From positions 91,981-155,980 of the forward strand of contig NZ_JAKILD010000011.1 of NCBI RefSeq assembly GCF_023283825.1: DNA of 64,000 nucleotides, given 5' to 3'. Positions 8,724 through 18,552 of the stretch are shown here, piece by piece. Position numbers and translations under genes: made by a program. This DNA comes from Shewanella olleyana (GTDB lineage: Bacteria > Pseudomonadota > Gammaproteobacteria > Enterobacterales > Shewanellaceae). Within the stretch, counting starts at the first letter, position 1; each line of letters opens with the position of its first letter. Below the pieces are notes generated by a model that did no database searches, had not been told where the DNA came from, and saw nothing but the letters and a program-made list of their open reading frames with translations.

Positions 8724-9110
8724 TTAACGACACTTATCTGAGTTACAGCTCGATGCGCCGCCACAACCACCGAATTTTCCTTTTGCCATTGGCGCATCCA
8801 TCCATTCGGGCTCAGGGAAAATAGGCCAATTAATTTTCTCTATTTTTTTGCTGTGCATGTTGATATGACCGCGGTATTGGTTAATACCATCGGTGCTGAA
8901 TTCAAACATAAATTTTGCTCGCCAACATAAACCTGTTGAACCGCCAATACTAGGTCTCGCTGATTCCATCGCAATAGCGAGTAATTGTACTTTTTGATTA
9001 GCACAAGATCTCTCAGCGTATCGGCGACTGATTTCAGCCATCTGGCGTAACTGCCAAAAGAATGCAGCAACAACCACAACAGCAACGATTAAAATAAAGT
9101 CTGACATCAT
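8724..9110 (-). CDS. DUF3301 family membrane-anchored protein
   Basis: The 128-residue protein has a single N-terminal membrane helix (residues about 4-20) followed by the DUF3301 pattern: QMAEISRRYAERSC, a QLLAIAM segment and KFMFEFSTDGINQYRG. Its function is unknown. The C-terminus is unusually Cys/Gly-rich (GGCGGASSCNSDKC), which could bind metal. Its start overlaps the stop of the upstream DUF3549 gene by 4 bases, indicating translational coupling. Confidence 0.75.
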   Translation of the reverse strand: MMSDFILIVAVVVVAAFFWQLRQMAEISRRYAERSCANQKVQLLAIAMESARPSIGGSTGLCWRAKFMFEFSTDGINQYRGHINMHSKKIEKINWPIFPEPEWMDAPMAKGKFGGCGGASSCNSDKCR

Positions 9111-10132
9111 TGGCTAACGGCCCTAAATAATCCGCCGATAGCGGAAGAAAGTTTTTCACTACGATCAGCACTTCTTAAATCAAGTAGCAGTGAGTTTCGT
9201 AGACTTGGAATAGCTACGATATCAGCAAAAACTTGATTAAAGAAGTTTTGTGGTTGGTTAGCTAAGACTTCAAGATAAAGTTTGCGAGTTGCATCATCTT
9301 TTAAAGCCGTCCAACTTCTTGCTGCAATAGTGATTAATAAATTCTCATCGAGTTGCTGTAAATTAACCAATTGTTGAATCGCTTTTTGAGTCAATTCAGG
9401 CTGTGAAGCAAGAGCGCGAAGGTAGATATGTTTATGTTCTACTTCAGCAGATGACAAATTATCGTATAAGGTTTCAGCTAAGGTATTTGAAACCGTAACA
9501 TGTTCTAAGCATTGGCAAATTGCGGCTTGCACTTCTAGAGGCGCAAGCTTCATTGCCGTATTAATATGCTTATCATGGTCAAACTTATCTAAGCGGACAC
9601 AGACATCGGCGATGCCTTGTAAACCCAGTTGCTGCCAGCTGTCATCTTGGGCGTTTTTTTCATTCAAATTTGCAAAGTACTGAGCAGCATATTCGTACTG
9701 CGCCGACGCTTGTTGGCTTAACTGTTTTTTTACTAATGCGTTAAATAAGGCTAGCTTTTCCTGACTCGGTTTGAAGCTAAACGGATGATTGGCATAACGC
9801 TCTTGTTCTTCATCAGAAAGCGCTTTGGTAGGATCTCGCCCCAAGGCTTCGAGGATCATTTTGATAAATTGGCTACGTTGAGCTGGAGACAATAATCCTT
9901 GTTCATCAAGTGGGAGCTTTAAAAACCAAATAAACGGTATCTCATCTTCTCGCCAAAACACGATGGCGAATTGAGCATGGCCTTGAATTGGAAAAGGATA
10001 AGGAGTATTCAATGCTTCAATTTGGTTGAATAACACTGGATCAATGTTTTCAACTCTGCGGCCTAAATCATAAACCTGAAATTGAGTGTTAGCGGTGTCT
10101 AGGAATTGGCTTAAGGTTTCGAGTTGTGTCAT
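9107..10132 (-). CDS. DUF3549 family protein
   Basis: This 341-residue soluble protein of unknown function is recognised by its start, LETLSQFLDTANTQFQVYDLGRRVE, and the FAIVFWREDEIPFIWFLKLPLDEQGLL segment. The second half is all-helical, in the style of HEAT-like repeats. It forms a two-gene unit with the DUF3301 gene (overlap ATGA) and is divergent from yqcC-truC. Confidence 0.75.
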   Translation of the reverse strand: MTQLETLSQFLDTANTQFQVYDLGRRVENIDPVLFNQIEALNTPYPFPIQGHAQFAIVFWREDEIPFIWFLKLPLDEQGLLSPAQRSQFIKMILEALGRDPTKALSDEEQERYANHPFSFKPSQEKLALFNALVKKQLSQQASAQYEYAAQYFANLNEKNAQDDSWQQLGLQGIADVCVRLDKFDHDKHINTAMKLAPLEVQAAICQCLEHVTVSNTLAETLYDNLSSAEVEHKHIYLRALASQPELTQKAIQQLVNLQQLDENLLITIAARSWTALKDDATRKLYLEVLANQPQNFFNQVFADIVAIPSLRNSLLLDLRSADRSEKLSSAIGGLFRAVSQ

Positions 10133-10252
10133 GGGAGCTTATTTATCGCGATTAACTTTGCCGCTATTATAGGGATAATAGGCGCCTGATGATATAATTA
10201 GTCACACAAACAACTGTGATTATTCAAACCGTTTAAGCGAAAACTTGCCGTT

Positions 10253-10570
10253 ATGCCTCATATTCAAACCGCTCAATTTTTAAAACAGTTAGAACAACAA
10301 CTCATTCAAAGTGCTTTATGGTCGCAAACTGCGCCTTCTGAAGAGGCCCTTGCCAGTACTGCGCCATTTGCTTGTGACTCGTTGCGCTTTGAACAATGGC
10401 TGCAGTTTATATTTATTCCAAAAATGAACCAATTGATAGACCAGGGCCTTCCATTGCCAACGCAAATTTCACTTACGCCTATGGCTGAGCAAGCTTGGGT
10501 AAATCATCAAGATTTATCGAGACTGACTGCACTATTAGGGCAGATCGACGACTTTTTAACGCGTCAGTAA
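10253..10570 (+). CDS. yqcC: YqcC family protein (DUF446)
   Basis: This 105-residue helical protein matches the YqcC family (FEQWLQFIFIPKMNQLIDQGLPLP is the most typical stretch, near residues 45-68). Its function is unproven. As in E. coli, where truC, yqcC and yqcA cluster, it directly precedes truC (12-base gap) with a flavodoxin gene next, which supports the assignment. Confidence 0.85.
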   Translation: MPHIQTAQFLKQLEQQLIQSALWSQTAPSEEALASTAPFACDSLRFEQWLQFIFIPKMNQLIDQGLPLPTQISLTPMAEQAWVNHQDLSRLTALLGQIDDFLTRQ

Positions 10571-10581
10571 TAGGTATATAA

Positions 10582-11436
10582 ATGACTGAAGATAAATACA
10601 TTAGCCCATTTGCTGATGACGAATATTTTGATAGTAATGCTGAAATAGATTCTACTGATATTGAAGACAGTGATGAAGTCGCTCCAGAACTTGAAATTTT
10701 ATTTGAAGATGAGCATATTGTTGCGATTCACAAACCTGCTGGTTTGTTAGTTCATCGCTCTTATCTTGCAAGAAAAGAGCGTTTTTTTGCTATGCAGCTA
10801 ACACGAGATTTAGTGGGCTGTCATGTATTTCCTGTCCACCGTTTAGATAGACCCACATCAGGAGTGTTGGTGTTTGCTAAAAGCAGCGAAGTGGCTCGCG
10901 CATTATGTGAGCAATTCGAGCAGCACCAAATTGAGAAAACCTATCTCGCTTTGGTTCGCGGCAACATGCATGAAGGTGCAAGGCTTGATTATGCTCTTAA
11001 AGTTGAGCTTGATGATGTGGCTGATAAAAAAGCGCGCAAAGATAAACCGCCTCAAGATGCCGTAACCGACTATGCGCCATTATTAAATACTGAAATCCCT
11101 TTTAGCTCTGGTCGCTACCCAAGCAGTCGCTTTTGTTTAATTAAATTAAGCCCACAAACTGGACGTAAACATCAGCTGCGTCGTCATATGGCTCACCTAC
11201 GTCATCCAATCATTGGCGACACGACACACGGTGATGGCAAGCAGAATAAATTTTTTAGATCGCACTTTGAGATTAATCGCTTGTGGTTAATTGCTAAATC
11301 ACTTCGATTCACTCATCCAGTAACCAATGAGCTTATGCATATTGAGACCGAGCTTGAACAAGAATGGCTAACGATATTTGAACAGTTTGGCTGGCAAGAG
11401 CAACTTGATAATACAAGCCCTTTTGATATCGCTTAA
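10582..11436 (+). CDS. truC: tRNA pseudouridine(65) synthase TruC
   Basis: It makes pseudouridine at position 65 of tRNA. The RluA-type catalytic motif HRLDRPTSGV lies near residue 88, with KPAGLLVH upstream and the family's GRKHQLRRHMAHL near 194. The protein has 284 residues against about 260 in E. coli; the excess is an acidic N-terminal extension of about 35 residues (Asp/Glu-rich) before the domain begins. It is in an operon with yqcC and is followed by a terminator. Confidence 0.9.
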   Translation: MTEDKYISPFADDEYFDSNAEIDSTDIEDSDEVAPELEILFEDEHIVAIHKPAGLLVHRSYLARKERFFAMQLTRDLVGCHVFPVHRLDRPTSGVLVFAKSSEVARALCEQFEQHQIEKTYLALVRGNMHEGARLDYALKVELDDVADKKARKDKPPQDAVTDYAPLLNTEIPFSSGRYPSSRFCLIKLSPQTGRKHQLRRHMAHLRHPIIGDTTHGDGKQNKFFRSHFEINRLWLIAKSLRFTHPVTNELMHIETELEQEWLTIFEQFGWQEQLDNTSPFDIA

Positions 11437-11520
11437 TTTGGTGCTTGAGGCAGGGTAAGAAACCTAATCAAGTGTAATCGTGTAATCAAAGTACAGAAAG
11501 AATAGAGATTAAATAATATA

Positions 11521-11549
11521 AGAGATACCACCGGTAGGTATCTCTTTTT
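11521..11549 (+). terminator. Rho-independent terminator after truC
   Basis: A 9-bp stem AGAGATACC/GGTATCTCT with a 7-base loop is followed by TTTTT. Confidence 0.85.
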
Positions 11550-11595
11550 GCTTCTTTCTGTCAGCTAAATATATCTGCAAAACCTGTATTGGCTT

Positions 11596-11778
11596 TTAGC
11601 TGGCTTTTAGCGGCACTTTAGTATGTGCTAGCAACACAGACTTAAGTTTTTCAAACTCTTCAATTTTTTCTAATGGCTTACTGGTGTCTTGTTGTTCACA
11701 ACGAAAATAGAAGTTACGTCTTATGTGAGCTGATTTGTGTTGCAGTTTGAACAATCTGTGCCTGTTGGCCTGACGCAT
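11596..11778 (-). CDS. Possible small basic protein, unrecognised
   Basis: This is a 60-residue ORF, beginning MRQANRHRLFKLQHK, with AAGG 8 bases before the ATG. It is Arg/His-rich in the first half and Glu/Lys-helical in the second. No family is recognised and it may not be expressed. Its 3' end overlaps a tandem 11-bp repeat (TGGCTTTTAGC twice, 11590-11611). Otherwise the gap 11437-11935 holds only the truC terminator and, before the flavodoxin gene, AT-rich DNA likely to contain its promoter. Confidence 0.3.
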   Translation of the reverse strand: MRQANRHRLFKLQHKSAHIRRNFYFRCEQQDTSKPLEKIEEFEKLKSVLLAHTKVPLKAS

Positions 11779-11935
11779 AACAGTAACCTTAACGATTGGG
11801 TAAGTTATTACTTTTGTTTGTATTTCATACTTGCAGCCTAGTATTAGAATACAGTATGGTGAAGTTATTAACCTCATAGAGCAGCGCACTGCTTAGTGAA
11901 TTATAGAAGTCAGTTAACTTAAAGAGAAGTATATC

Positions 11936-12397
11936 ATGGAAAAAGTTAATTTAGTGTTCGGTACGGTATATGGTAGTGCTCAATTTGTTGCTGAAACACT
12001 CACCGATAAAATTGCAGAACTCGATTTTAAAACTAATTTACTGCAACCTAGCGATTTAGCAGGCTATGTGCCCAGCGAAGATGAACTACTGATTATCGTG
12101 ACTTCAACAACCGGCCAAGGTGATTTACCCGATGATATCGCACTATGGTTTGGAGAATTGAAAACTGTTGCTCCTTATTTACCTAAACTGCAATACAGCA
12201 TTATCGGCCTTGGTGATTCAAGCTACGAAACTTTTTGTGGTGCTGCGAAGCAATTTGATGAATTACTCATTGAGCTTGGTGCAACCAGTTTAACAGAAAC
12301 ATTAGAAATCGATGCATGTGAAACCATGGAACCGGAAACAGAAGCGACACAATGGATACCAACTTGGCAGGCCGCGGTTCAATCTCGCGCCAGTTAA
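11936..12397 (+). CDS. yqcA: Flavodoxin, YqcA/MioC type
   Basis: This short-chain flavodoxin of 153 residues is an FMN-binding electron carrier. The phosphate loop is near residue 11 (FGTVYGSAQFVAE), the first isoalloxazine loop is TSTTGQGDLPDD near 57, and the second is GLGDSSYETFCGA near 97. Both YqcA and MioC are of this length; the truC-yqcC neighbourhood favours YqcA. The ribosome site is AGAGAAG. The following PTS gene overlaps its 3' end if that gene starts at 12352. Confidence 0.85.
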   Translation: MEKVNLVFGTVYGSAQFVAETLTDKIAELDFKTNLLQPSDLAGYVPSEDELLIIVTSTTGQGDLPDDIALWFGELKTVAPYLPKLQYSIIGLGDSSYETFCGAAKQFDELLIELGATSLTETLEIDACETMEPETEATQWIPTWQAAVQSRAS

Positions 12398-13821
12398 GAA
12401 GGCTTAGCCTGCAATGGTTTAAGTTTGCCCAGCGCCTGAGTCAGGCGCTGCTTATCCCTATTGCCATTTTACCAGCTGCGGGCGTTATGCTCGGACTTTC
12501 ATTTAATCCTTTACCATTTATTCCCCCTGAACTTGCAACGGTTTTCTCTGCTGTAGGCAATCTTATTTTCACCATGATGCCTTTATTGTTTGCCATCGCG
12601 ATTGCGATTGGTTTTTGCAAAGATCAGGGTATTGCTGCTTTTGTCGCTGTTTTTGGTTATGGGGTGTTTATTTCAAGTCTTGGCGCATTTACTGCTATTT
12701 ATGATTTAAATTCTCGACCGATATGGGGAATTGAAACCATAGATACGGGGATTGTGGGTGGGATATTGGTCGGCGCACTAACTTGTTTTATCGTGCGATT
12801 AAGCCAAGATGTAAAACTACCTGCCATGTTTTCGTTTTTTGAAGGTCAACGCAGTGCGGCTTTACTGATTATTCCATTTTCAATGGCATTGGCGTTTGTA
12901 TTAGCACATATTTGGCCAACACTTGCTTATTATATTGATTCATTATCACTTTGGGCAGTATATCAAGATCCTGCGATTGCCTTTGGGGTATATGGCACCA
13001 TTGAGCGTTTTTTAATCCCATTAGGTTTACACCATATCTGGAACGCGCCTTTTTATCTTGAAGTAGGGCAATATTTTCATGAAGGGAAATTAGTGCGTGG
13101 TGAAATTGCCAGATACCTTGCTGGCGACCCATTAGCAGGCAATTTAGCGGGAGGTTATTTAATAAAAATGTGGGGGCTCCCCGCGGCAGCACTGGCGATA
13201 TGGCGCTGCGCCGATAAAGCTGAACGTAATCGTGTTGCAGGTATTATGCTTTCAGCTGCTGCCACGAGTTGGTTAACGGGTATTACTGAACCGATTGAGT
13301 TTGCTTTTATGTTTGTGGCACCGGTATTGTTTGTTATTCATGCCATATTAACTGGGCTTGCTTATACCGTCTGTATTTTGCTTGATGTTAACCATAGCGT
13401 GGTGTTTTCTCATGGGTTAATTGATTTCAGTTTATTGTTTGCTCAGTCCTCTAATACTAGCTGGTTTTGGTTCTTAGGGCCGTTAACTGCTTTTGTGTAT
13501 TACCTTATTTTTAGAGTCAGTATCATAGCGTTTAATTTGAAAACGCCAGGTCGTTTAGCGATAGAAGATGATGGTAATAAAGAAAGCCTAAGGTCGATGA
13601 TCAGTGCGTTAGGTGGGCCAGATAATATTGTTGAGTTAAATGCCTGTCTCACCCGATTAAGAATCGCAGTTGTTGACCCTAAACAGGTAGATAAACCTAG
13701 ATTGATGCGTTTAGGTGCTAAAGGAGTCATAAAGGTCGGTAAGGGCGTACAAGTGGTATTTGGTACCAAAGCTGAAAGTCTGCGTAAACTATTACAAAAG
13801 TATTTAGATACTCGAGTTTGA
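12352..13821 (+). CDS. PTS glucose-family EIICB permease (PtsG-like)
   Basis: It imports and phosphorylates a hexose. Residues about 22-390 form the EIIC membrane domain, with RFLIPLGLHHIWNAPFY, RYLAGDPLAGNLAGGYL and the substrate motif GITEPIEFAFMF. A linker leads to EIIB, where the phosphocysteine sits in NACLTRLRIAV. No EIIA domain is present. The match is to PtsG rather than NagE, though the sugar is not proven. The ATG at 12352 overlaps the flavodoxin gene by 46 bases and lacks a good ribosome site. An AAGAAGG at 12396-12402 sits ideally before an in-frame CTG at 12409, so the true start is uncertain. Confidence 0.85.
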   Translation: MDTNLAGRGSISRQLRRLSLQWFKFAQRLSQALLIPIAILPAAGVMLGLSFNPLPFIPPELATVFSAVGNLIFTMMPLLFAIAIAIGFCKDQGIAAFVAVFGYGVFISSLGAFTAIYDLNSRPIWGIETIDTGIVGGILVGALTCFIVRLSQDVKLPAMFSFFEGQRSAALLIIPFSMALAFVLAHIWPTLAYYIDSLSLWAVYQDPAIAFGVYGTIERFLIPLGLHHIWNAPFYLEVGQYFHEGKLVRGEIARYLAGDPLAGNLAGGYLIKMWGLPAAALAIWRCADKAERNRVAGIMLSAAATSWLTGITEPIEFAFMFVAPVLFVIHAILTGLAYTVCILLDVNHSVVFSHGLIDFSLLFAQSSNTSWFWFLGPLTAFVYYLIFRVSIIAFNLKTPGRLAIEDDGNKESLRSMISALGGPDNIVELNACLTRLRIAVVDPKQVDKPRLMRLGAKGVIKVGKGVQVVFGTKAESLRKLLQKYLDTRV

Positions 13822-14051
13822 TTAATCCAACGTTGCACTCTTAGTTTGCTCTTATTGACCCATCAAACCTTATAAGCATTAAGTTAACCGCCTCCTAAAT
13901 TATAGAATTATCACCTTAAGGCATTTATTTTTATTAATGCCTTAAAGAAAGCCACTTTATTCACTTCCTATCAAAATAAAAAGCCCAGTGTCCGTTACTT
14001 TTTTAAAAGCTGTGGTATTAATGATTTTGTACCAGCGTTTATTTTATCTAT

Positions 14052-14948
14052 ATGAGTAATTTATTTATGAATAAAACACAGATTAGCCAACAAAGTGATA
14101 CCGAATTCACATCATTGCCTCGCAAAATTTTAATCACAGATTGTGAAGATGCCCAAGGGTTAATCGCTAAAATCACTGGTGTGTGTTTTGCTCATCAGCT
14201 TAATATTATCAAGAACACCGAATTTGTCGATCATCAGCAAGGCCGCTTCTTTATGCGCACAGTGCTTGAAGGTGAAATTAACGATGAAATATTACTCGCT
14301 GACTTACGTAAAGTTTTGCCTGAACAAAACCATATGAAATTAACTGATGCTGGTAAAAAACGCATTGTAGTATTAGTGACTAAAGAAGCGCACTGCCTAG
14401 GTGATATTTTGATGAAATCCTATTATGGCGGTTTAGATGTAGAGATTGCAGCGGTAATCGGTAATTACGATACGCTAGCTGGCTTAACGGAAAAGTTTGA
14501 TACTCCGTTTCATTATGTCAGTCATCAAGGGTTAGATAGACAAGCACATGAGCAGGCGATACTTGAAAAAATAAACTTATACTCGCCAGACTATATTGTT
14601 CTTGCGAAGTTTATGCGTATTTTAACTCCTGATTTTGTCGCTGAGTTTCCTAATAAAATTATTAATATTCATCACTCATTTTTGCCTGCCTTTATCGGCG
14701 CTTCTCCTTATCGCCAAGCATGGGAGAGGGGAGTTAAGATCATCGGCGCGACGGCGCATTTTGTGAATAACTGCTTAGATGAAGGGCCGATCATTAAACA
14801 AGATGTGATTAATGTCGATCATAGTTTTAGCGCTGAAGAAATGGCCCATAACGGCCGGGATGTGGAAAAAAGCGTATTGAGTAAGGCGTTGCAGTTAGTG
14901 CTTGAAGAGCAAGTGGTGGTTTACGGCAATAAAACAGTCGTATTCTGA
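14052..14948 (+). CDS. purU: Formyltetrahydrofolate deformylase PurU
   Basis: It hydrolyses 10-formyl-THF to THF and formate, supplying formate for PurT-dependent purine synthesis and balancing one-carbon pools. An N-terminal ACT domain (about residues 24-90) is followed by a formyltransferase-type domain with the catalytic set in NIHHSFLPAFIGASPYRQA and ATAHFVNNCLDEGPII (Asn, His and Asp of the family). The length is 298 against 280 in E. coli, the extra being an N-terminal polar stretch. The upstream gap contains an AT-rich inverted repeat (13916-13945) without a T run. Confidence 0.92.
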   Translation: MSNLFMNKTQISQQSDTEFTSLPRKILITDCEDAQGLIAKITGVCFAHQLNIIKNTEFVDHQQGRFFMRTVLEGEINDEILLADLRKVLPEQNHMKLTDAGKKRIVVLVTKEAHCLGDILMKSYYGGLDVEIAAVIGNYDTLAGLTEKFDTPFHYVSHQGLDRQAHEQAILEKINLYSPDYIVLAKFMRILTPDFVAEFPNKIINIHHSFLPAFIGASPYRQAWERGVKIIGATAHFVNNCLDEGPIIKQDVINVDHSFSAEEMAHNGRDVEKSVLSKALQLVLEEQVVVYGNKTVVF

Positions 14949-15009
14949 AGCTAAGACGATTCTATCGATATTGACAATAATACCGTCAATACCGACAAAA
15001 CATTAATAA

Positions 15010-15045
15010 AAAAGGCTCAGTACGAATACTGGGCCTTTTCATTTT
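15010..15045. terminator. Bidirectional terminator between purU and dapD
   Basis: A 12-bp stem AAAGGCTCAGTA (one G-T pair) has a CGAA tetraloop, T-rich on the right and a long A run (minus-strand T run) on the left. Confidence 0.88.
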
Positions 15046-15088
15046 TAGAATAAGTAAGTTAACACCTACACATTCTTAATAAAGTGAT

Positions 15089-15913
15089 TTAATCAACGAT
15101 ACGTAAAACTTCGTTAATACCCACTTTACCACGAGTTTTAGCATCTACTTTCTTAACGATGATTGCAGCGTATAGGCTGTAAGTTCCACATTTAGAAGGT
15201 AAGTTACCGGATACAACCACTGAACCTGCAGGTACACGGCCGTAATGAACTTCGCCAGTTTCACGGTCAAAAATACGTGTGCTTTGGCCAATGTATACGC
15301 CCATTGAGATTACGCTGCCTTCTTCAACAACAACGCCTTCTACAATTTCACTACGTGCGCCAATGAAACAGTTATCTTCAATGATGGTTGGGCCAGCTTG
15401 TAATGGCTCAAGTACGCCACCAATGCCAACACCACCAGATAAATGAACGTTTTTACCGATTTGAGCACAAGACCCAACTGTTGCCCAAGTATCAACCATA
15501 GTGCCTTCATCAACGAATGCGCCAAGGTTAACGTACGAAGGCATTAATACGGTGTTCTTACCGATAAATGAACCTTTACGAACGGTTGCTGGTGGAACCA
15601 CACGAATGGCTTCTTCTTTAAAGCGCTCAGCAGTGTAGTCTGAGAATTTTTGTGGCACTTTATCAAAGTACTTAGTGTCACCACCATCAACAACTTCGTT
15701 GTCGAAAATACGAAAAGAAAGTAAAACTGCTTTCTTTAACCACTGATGTACATGCCATTCGCCATCAATCTTCTCTGCTACGCGAGCTTGACCTTTATCA
15801 AGCATGCTAATAACAGTTTCGATATCTGCACGAACACTTGGCTCTACCGTGCTAGGTGTGATGTCCTGACGAGCCTCAAATGCAGCTTCTATGCGTTGGC
15901 GTAATGCCTCCAT
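15089..15913 (-). CDS. dapD: Tetrahydrodipicolinate N-succinyltransferase DapD
   Basis: This is the succinylation step of lysine/diaminopimelate synthesis, using succinyl-CoA. The 274 residues equal the family length. There is a helical N-terminal domain, then a left-handed beta-helix of hexapeptide repeats with the conserved [20 protein letters not shown] and [12 protein letters not shown]. It is the last gene of the minus-strand map-glnD-dapD unit, 20 bases after glnD. Confidence 0.97.
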   Translation of the reverse strand: MEALRQRIEAAFEARQDITPSTVEPSVRADIETVISMLDKGQARVAEKIDGEWHVHQWLKKAVLLSFRIFDNEVVDGGDTKYFDKVPQKFSDYTAERFKEEAIRVVPPATVRKGSFIGKNTVLMPSYVNLGAFVDEGTMVDTWATVGSCAQIGKNVHLSGGVGIGGVLEPLQAGPTIIEDNCFIGARSEIVEGVVVEEGSVISMGVYIGQSTRIFDRETGEVHYGRVPAGSVVVSGNLPSKCGTYSLYAAIIVKKVDAKTRGKVGINEVLRIVD

Positions 15914-15933
15914 TACTTTCTCCCAAATTGTAT

Positions 15934-18513
15934 TTATTGATGTAAAGGTTGAGTCAGCGCTTCAGAAAGCGCTTCAGATAATTGTGTTTGTTGTGCTTCG
16001 CTGAGTGCTTGGCCGAGAGCAGTTTGTAAAATAAAGAAATCTTCAGCTCGCTCTCCAATGGTGGTAATTTTGGCTGATAATAATGTGATATCGCAGCGGT
16101 AAAGTACGTCACCTACTTTTGCTAACAACCCTGGGCTGTCTAATGCAATAAGCTCCATCATACTTGTATCATGCTTCGCACCCGGTAAGAAACTCACATG
16201 AGTGCGAACGTTAAAAGGTTTCATGATTCGTGACATCTTTCTAAACTTTGAAGGTTTAGGTTTTTGTGCTGCCAATTGCTTTTCTAGTGATTTTTTTATC
16301 GACTGAATGCGAGAAAGTTGGCTGATTGGTTCGCCGTCTTGCTCTAAAATAACGAATGTATCTAATGCGTAGTCGTCATTTGATGTCATGATGTTAGCAT
16401 CATGAACGTTAATGTTTTTGCTATCCAACACTGTCATAACAGTCGCGAACAATTTGGGTTTATCTTTGGCGTAAACAAATAACTCACTGCCTCCACGGGT
16501 AGTGTGCTTGGAAATAAGTACTAATGGTTTTTGTTTATCGTGTTTGAGTAGCGCCTCAGTGTGCCAAGAAACTTGGTTAGGTTGATGACGTAAGAAGTAG
16601 TCATCTTTAAATCTACTCCAAAGCTCATTTATCGCTTTTTGTTTCACTCCACGTCTTAATAGCTCTTTTTGGGCTTTCTGTTGAGTTTCAAGTACTCTGT
16701 CAGCGACATCGATTGGCTTTTCTTTGCCACGAGATAACACGCGCTGGGTGGAGAAATATAAATCCCTTAACAGTGAGCCTTTCCAGTTATTCCATGCTTT
16801 GTGGTTCGTTGCACAAATATCGGCAACAGTCAGGCAGTATAAATAGCTTAAATGCACCGCATCTTGTACTCGGTCTGCAAAAGTTGCCACAACTTCTGGG
16901 TCAGATATGTCGCGGCGCTGAGCGGTAACAGACATAACCAGGTGGTTTTCAACTAACCACGCCACAAGTCGTCCATCATGATCGCTTAATCCATGGAGTT
17001 TACAAAAATCCAAAGCATCGGTGGCACCTAACTTGCTGTGATCGCCGCCTCTACCTTTAGCAATATCATGGAAAATAGCCCCGAGAACTAACAAGCCTTT
17101 TTTCGGCAACTGATTAATTATAATCGCACCCAGTGGAAATTCATCTTTTTGATCGGGCTGAGCAAAGCGCTCGATATTAAGCAATAAACGGTGGGTATGT
17201 TCATCAACTGTGTACGCATGAAATAGATCAAACTGCATCTGACCTTCGATATTACGCCATGCCGGTAAGTATGAAGATAAAATGCCATGCTTATGCATTA
17301 ATGATAAAGCAGCTATGCCACGAGGATGTTTTAAAATTGCCATAAAATACTTTCGGCATTCAGGGCTATCTTGCAGTGGCGCTTTTAAACGTCTTCTAGC
17401 TTGTCTCAGTAAACGTAAAGTAGGGGCATAAATACGCCTAACATTTGAGTTTTTAGCGACCAAGAAAAATAAATTAAGAATTTGTTCAGGGTGTTGCTCA
17501 AAAAGTTGATCATCTAAGACTTCAATGTAACGACCACGGCGTTGGTAATTATCATTGATAGGGTAAATGGTTAACGATGAAGACAAGCTTAATGTGGCAC
17601 GCTTAAATAGCTGCAACAGCATTTCATTAAGCTCCATCACACGTCGCACTGTGCGGTAGTAGCGCTTCATCATTTGTTCTACTGCAAGTTGAGTATCATC
17701 CTGGTAGCCCATCATGCTAGCCACTTGTCTTTGTAAATCAAATAACAAGCGGTTTTCGTTGCGGCCTGAAATCATGTGCAAACTGAATCGTAATTGCCAC
17801 AAGAAGTCCTGACACTCTAATAGCTCTTTTAACTCAACAGGCTCAAGAAAGTCATGGTCGACGAGTTCAGACAACGAGGCAGCATCAAAATGGCGCATTG
17901 CCACCCAAGCGACAGTTTGGATATCACGAAGTCCGCCAGGACAAGACTTGAGATTCGGCTCTAAGTCAAAAGCGTTTGCTTTAAGGTGGCGTTGGTGTTG
18001 TTCTTCTATTTTTCCGAGGAAAAAAGTATCTGACGGCCAAAAACCTTCTTGTCTAATCGCATTGTAAAGTTCATCGAATAAGGATTCATGTCCAATGAGC
18101 AGCCTTGCTTCAAGCAGGTTGGTGGCTGTGGTGATATCTTGCTCACCTTGAACTAATGTTTCTTCAATAGTACGGACACTATGACCCAACTCTAGACCTG
18201 AATCCCATAAGTATGTGATAAATTGGCTAATGGCATCTTTAGCTTGCTGACTTGCAATATCAGATTGGGATAAAAGTAGCAGGTCAATATCTGAGTGAGG
18301 GTGAAGTTCGCCGCGACCATAACCGCCCACGGCAATAAGGCTAATGTGATGATTGTTTAAATCAAATTTAAGCCAGCTTTCTTTTAAAAGGTCATCAACA
18401 AATTGACAGCGCTGCTGAACAAGTTCCGTTATTGGTTTATTCGCAGTGAACTGCTCCAATAAACGCTGGTTAAACTCTATAAGCGTGTTTTTAGCTACCA
18501 GCGCAGTGTTCAT
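15934..18513 (-). CDS. glnD: Bifunctional uridylyltransferase/uridylyl-removing enzyme GlnD
   Basis: GlnD senses glutamine and adds or removes UMP on PII, setting nitrogen-assimilation activity. It has 859 residues (E. coli 890). The nucleotidyltransferase motif [19 protein letters not shown] lies near residues 63-81. An HD hydrolase domain shows HTHRLL and [14 protein letters not shown] in the middle. Two C-terminal ACT domains (about 670-750 and 780-850) bind glutamine. It sits between map and dapD, the usual gammaproteobacterial order. Confidence 0.96.
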   Translation of the reverse strand: MNTALVAKNTLIEFNQRLLEQFTANKPITELVQQRCQFVDDLLKESWLKFDLNNHHISLIAVGGYGRGELHPHSDIDLLLLSQSDIASQQAKDAISQFITYLWDSGLELGHSVRTIEETLVQGEQDITTATNLLEARLLIGHESLFDELYNAIRQEGFWPSDTFFLGKIEEQHQRHLKANAFDLEPNLKSCPGGLRDIQTVAWVAMRHFDAASLSELVDHDFLEPVELKELLECQDFLWQLRFSLHMISGRNENRLLFDLQRQVASMMGYQDDTQLAVEQMMKRYYRTVRRVMELNEMLLQLFKRATLSLSSSLTIYPINDNYQRRGRYIEVLDDQLFEQHPEQILNLFFLVAKNSNVRRIYAPTLRLLRQARRRLKAPLQDSPECRKYFMAILKHPRGIAALSLMHKHGILSSYLPAWRNIEGQMQFDLFHAYTVDEHTHRLLLNIERFAQPDQKDEFPLGAIIINQLPKKGLLVLGAIFHDIAKGRGGDHSKLGATDALDFCKLHGLSDHDGRLVAWLVENHLVMSVTAQRRDISDPEVVATFADRVQDAVHLSYLYCLTVADICATNHKAWNNWKGSLLRDLYFSTQRVLSRGKEKPIDVADRVLETQQKAQKELLRRGVKQKAINELWSRFKDDYFLRHQPNQVSWHTEALLKHDKQKPLVLISKHTTRGGSELFVYAKDKPKLFATVMTVLDSKNINVHDANIMTSNDDYALDTFVILEQDGEPISQLSRIQSIKKSLEKQLAAQKPKPSKFRKMSRIMKPFNVRTHVSFLPGAKHDTSMMELIALDSPGLLAKVGDVLYRCDITLLSAKITTIGERAEDFFILQTALGQALSEAQQTQLSEALSEALTQPLHQ

Positions 18514-18552
18514 TGATGTCCTTATTTACGAAGTTTTATTTTACGTAATTAT

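Noticed and set aside
8840..9085. 81-residue frame overlapping the DUF3301 gene on the same strand.
   Set aside because: The alternative frame encodes a recognisable DUF3301 protein coupled to DUF3549.
12869..13192. 107-residue minus-strand frame inside the PTS gene.
   Set aside because: It lies antisense to the conserved EIIC domain; composition is that of a shadow frame.
11936..13821. Flavodoxin-PTS gene fusion or frameshift.
   Set aside because: The flavodoxin is full length with its own stop, and the PTS protein is complete from its own conserved start.
13916..13945. TTAAGGCATT inverted repeat after the PTS gene as terminator.
   Set aside because: The stem is AT-rich and not followed by a T tract; left unassigned.
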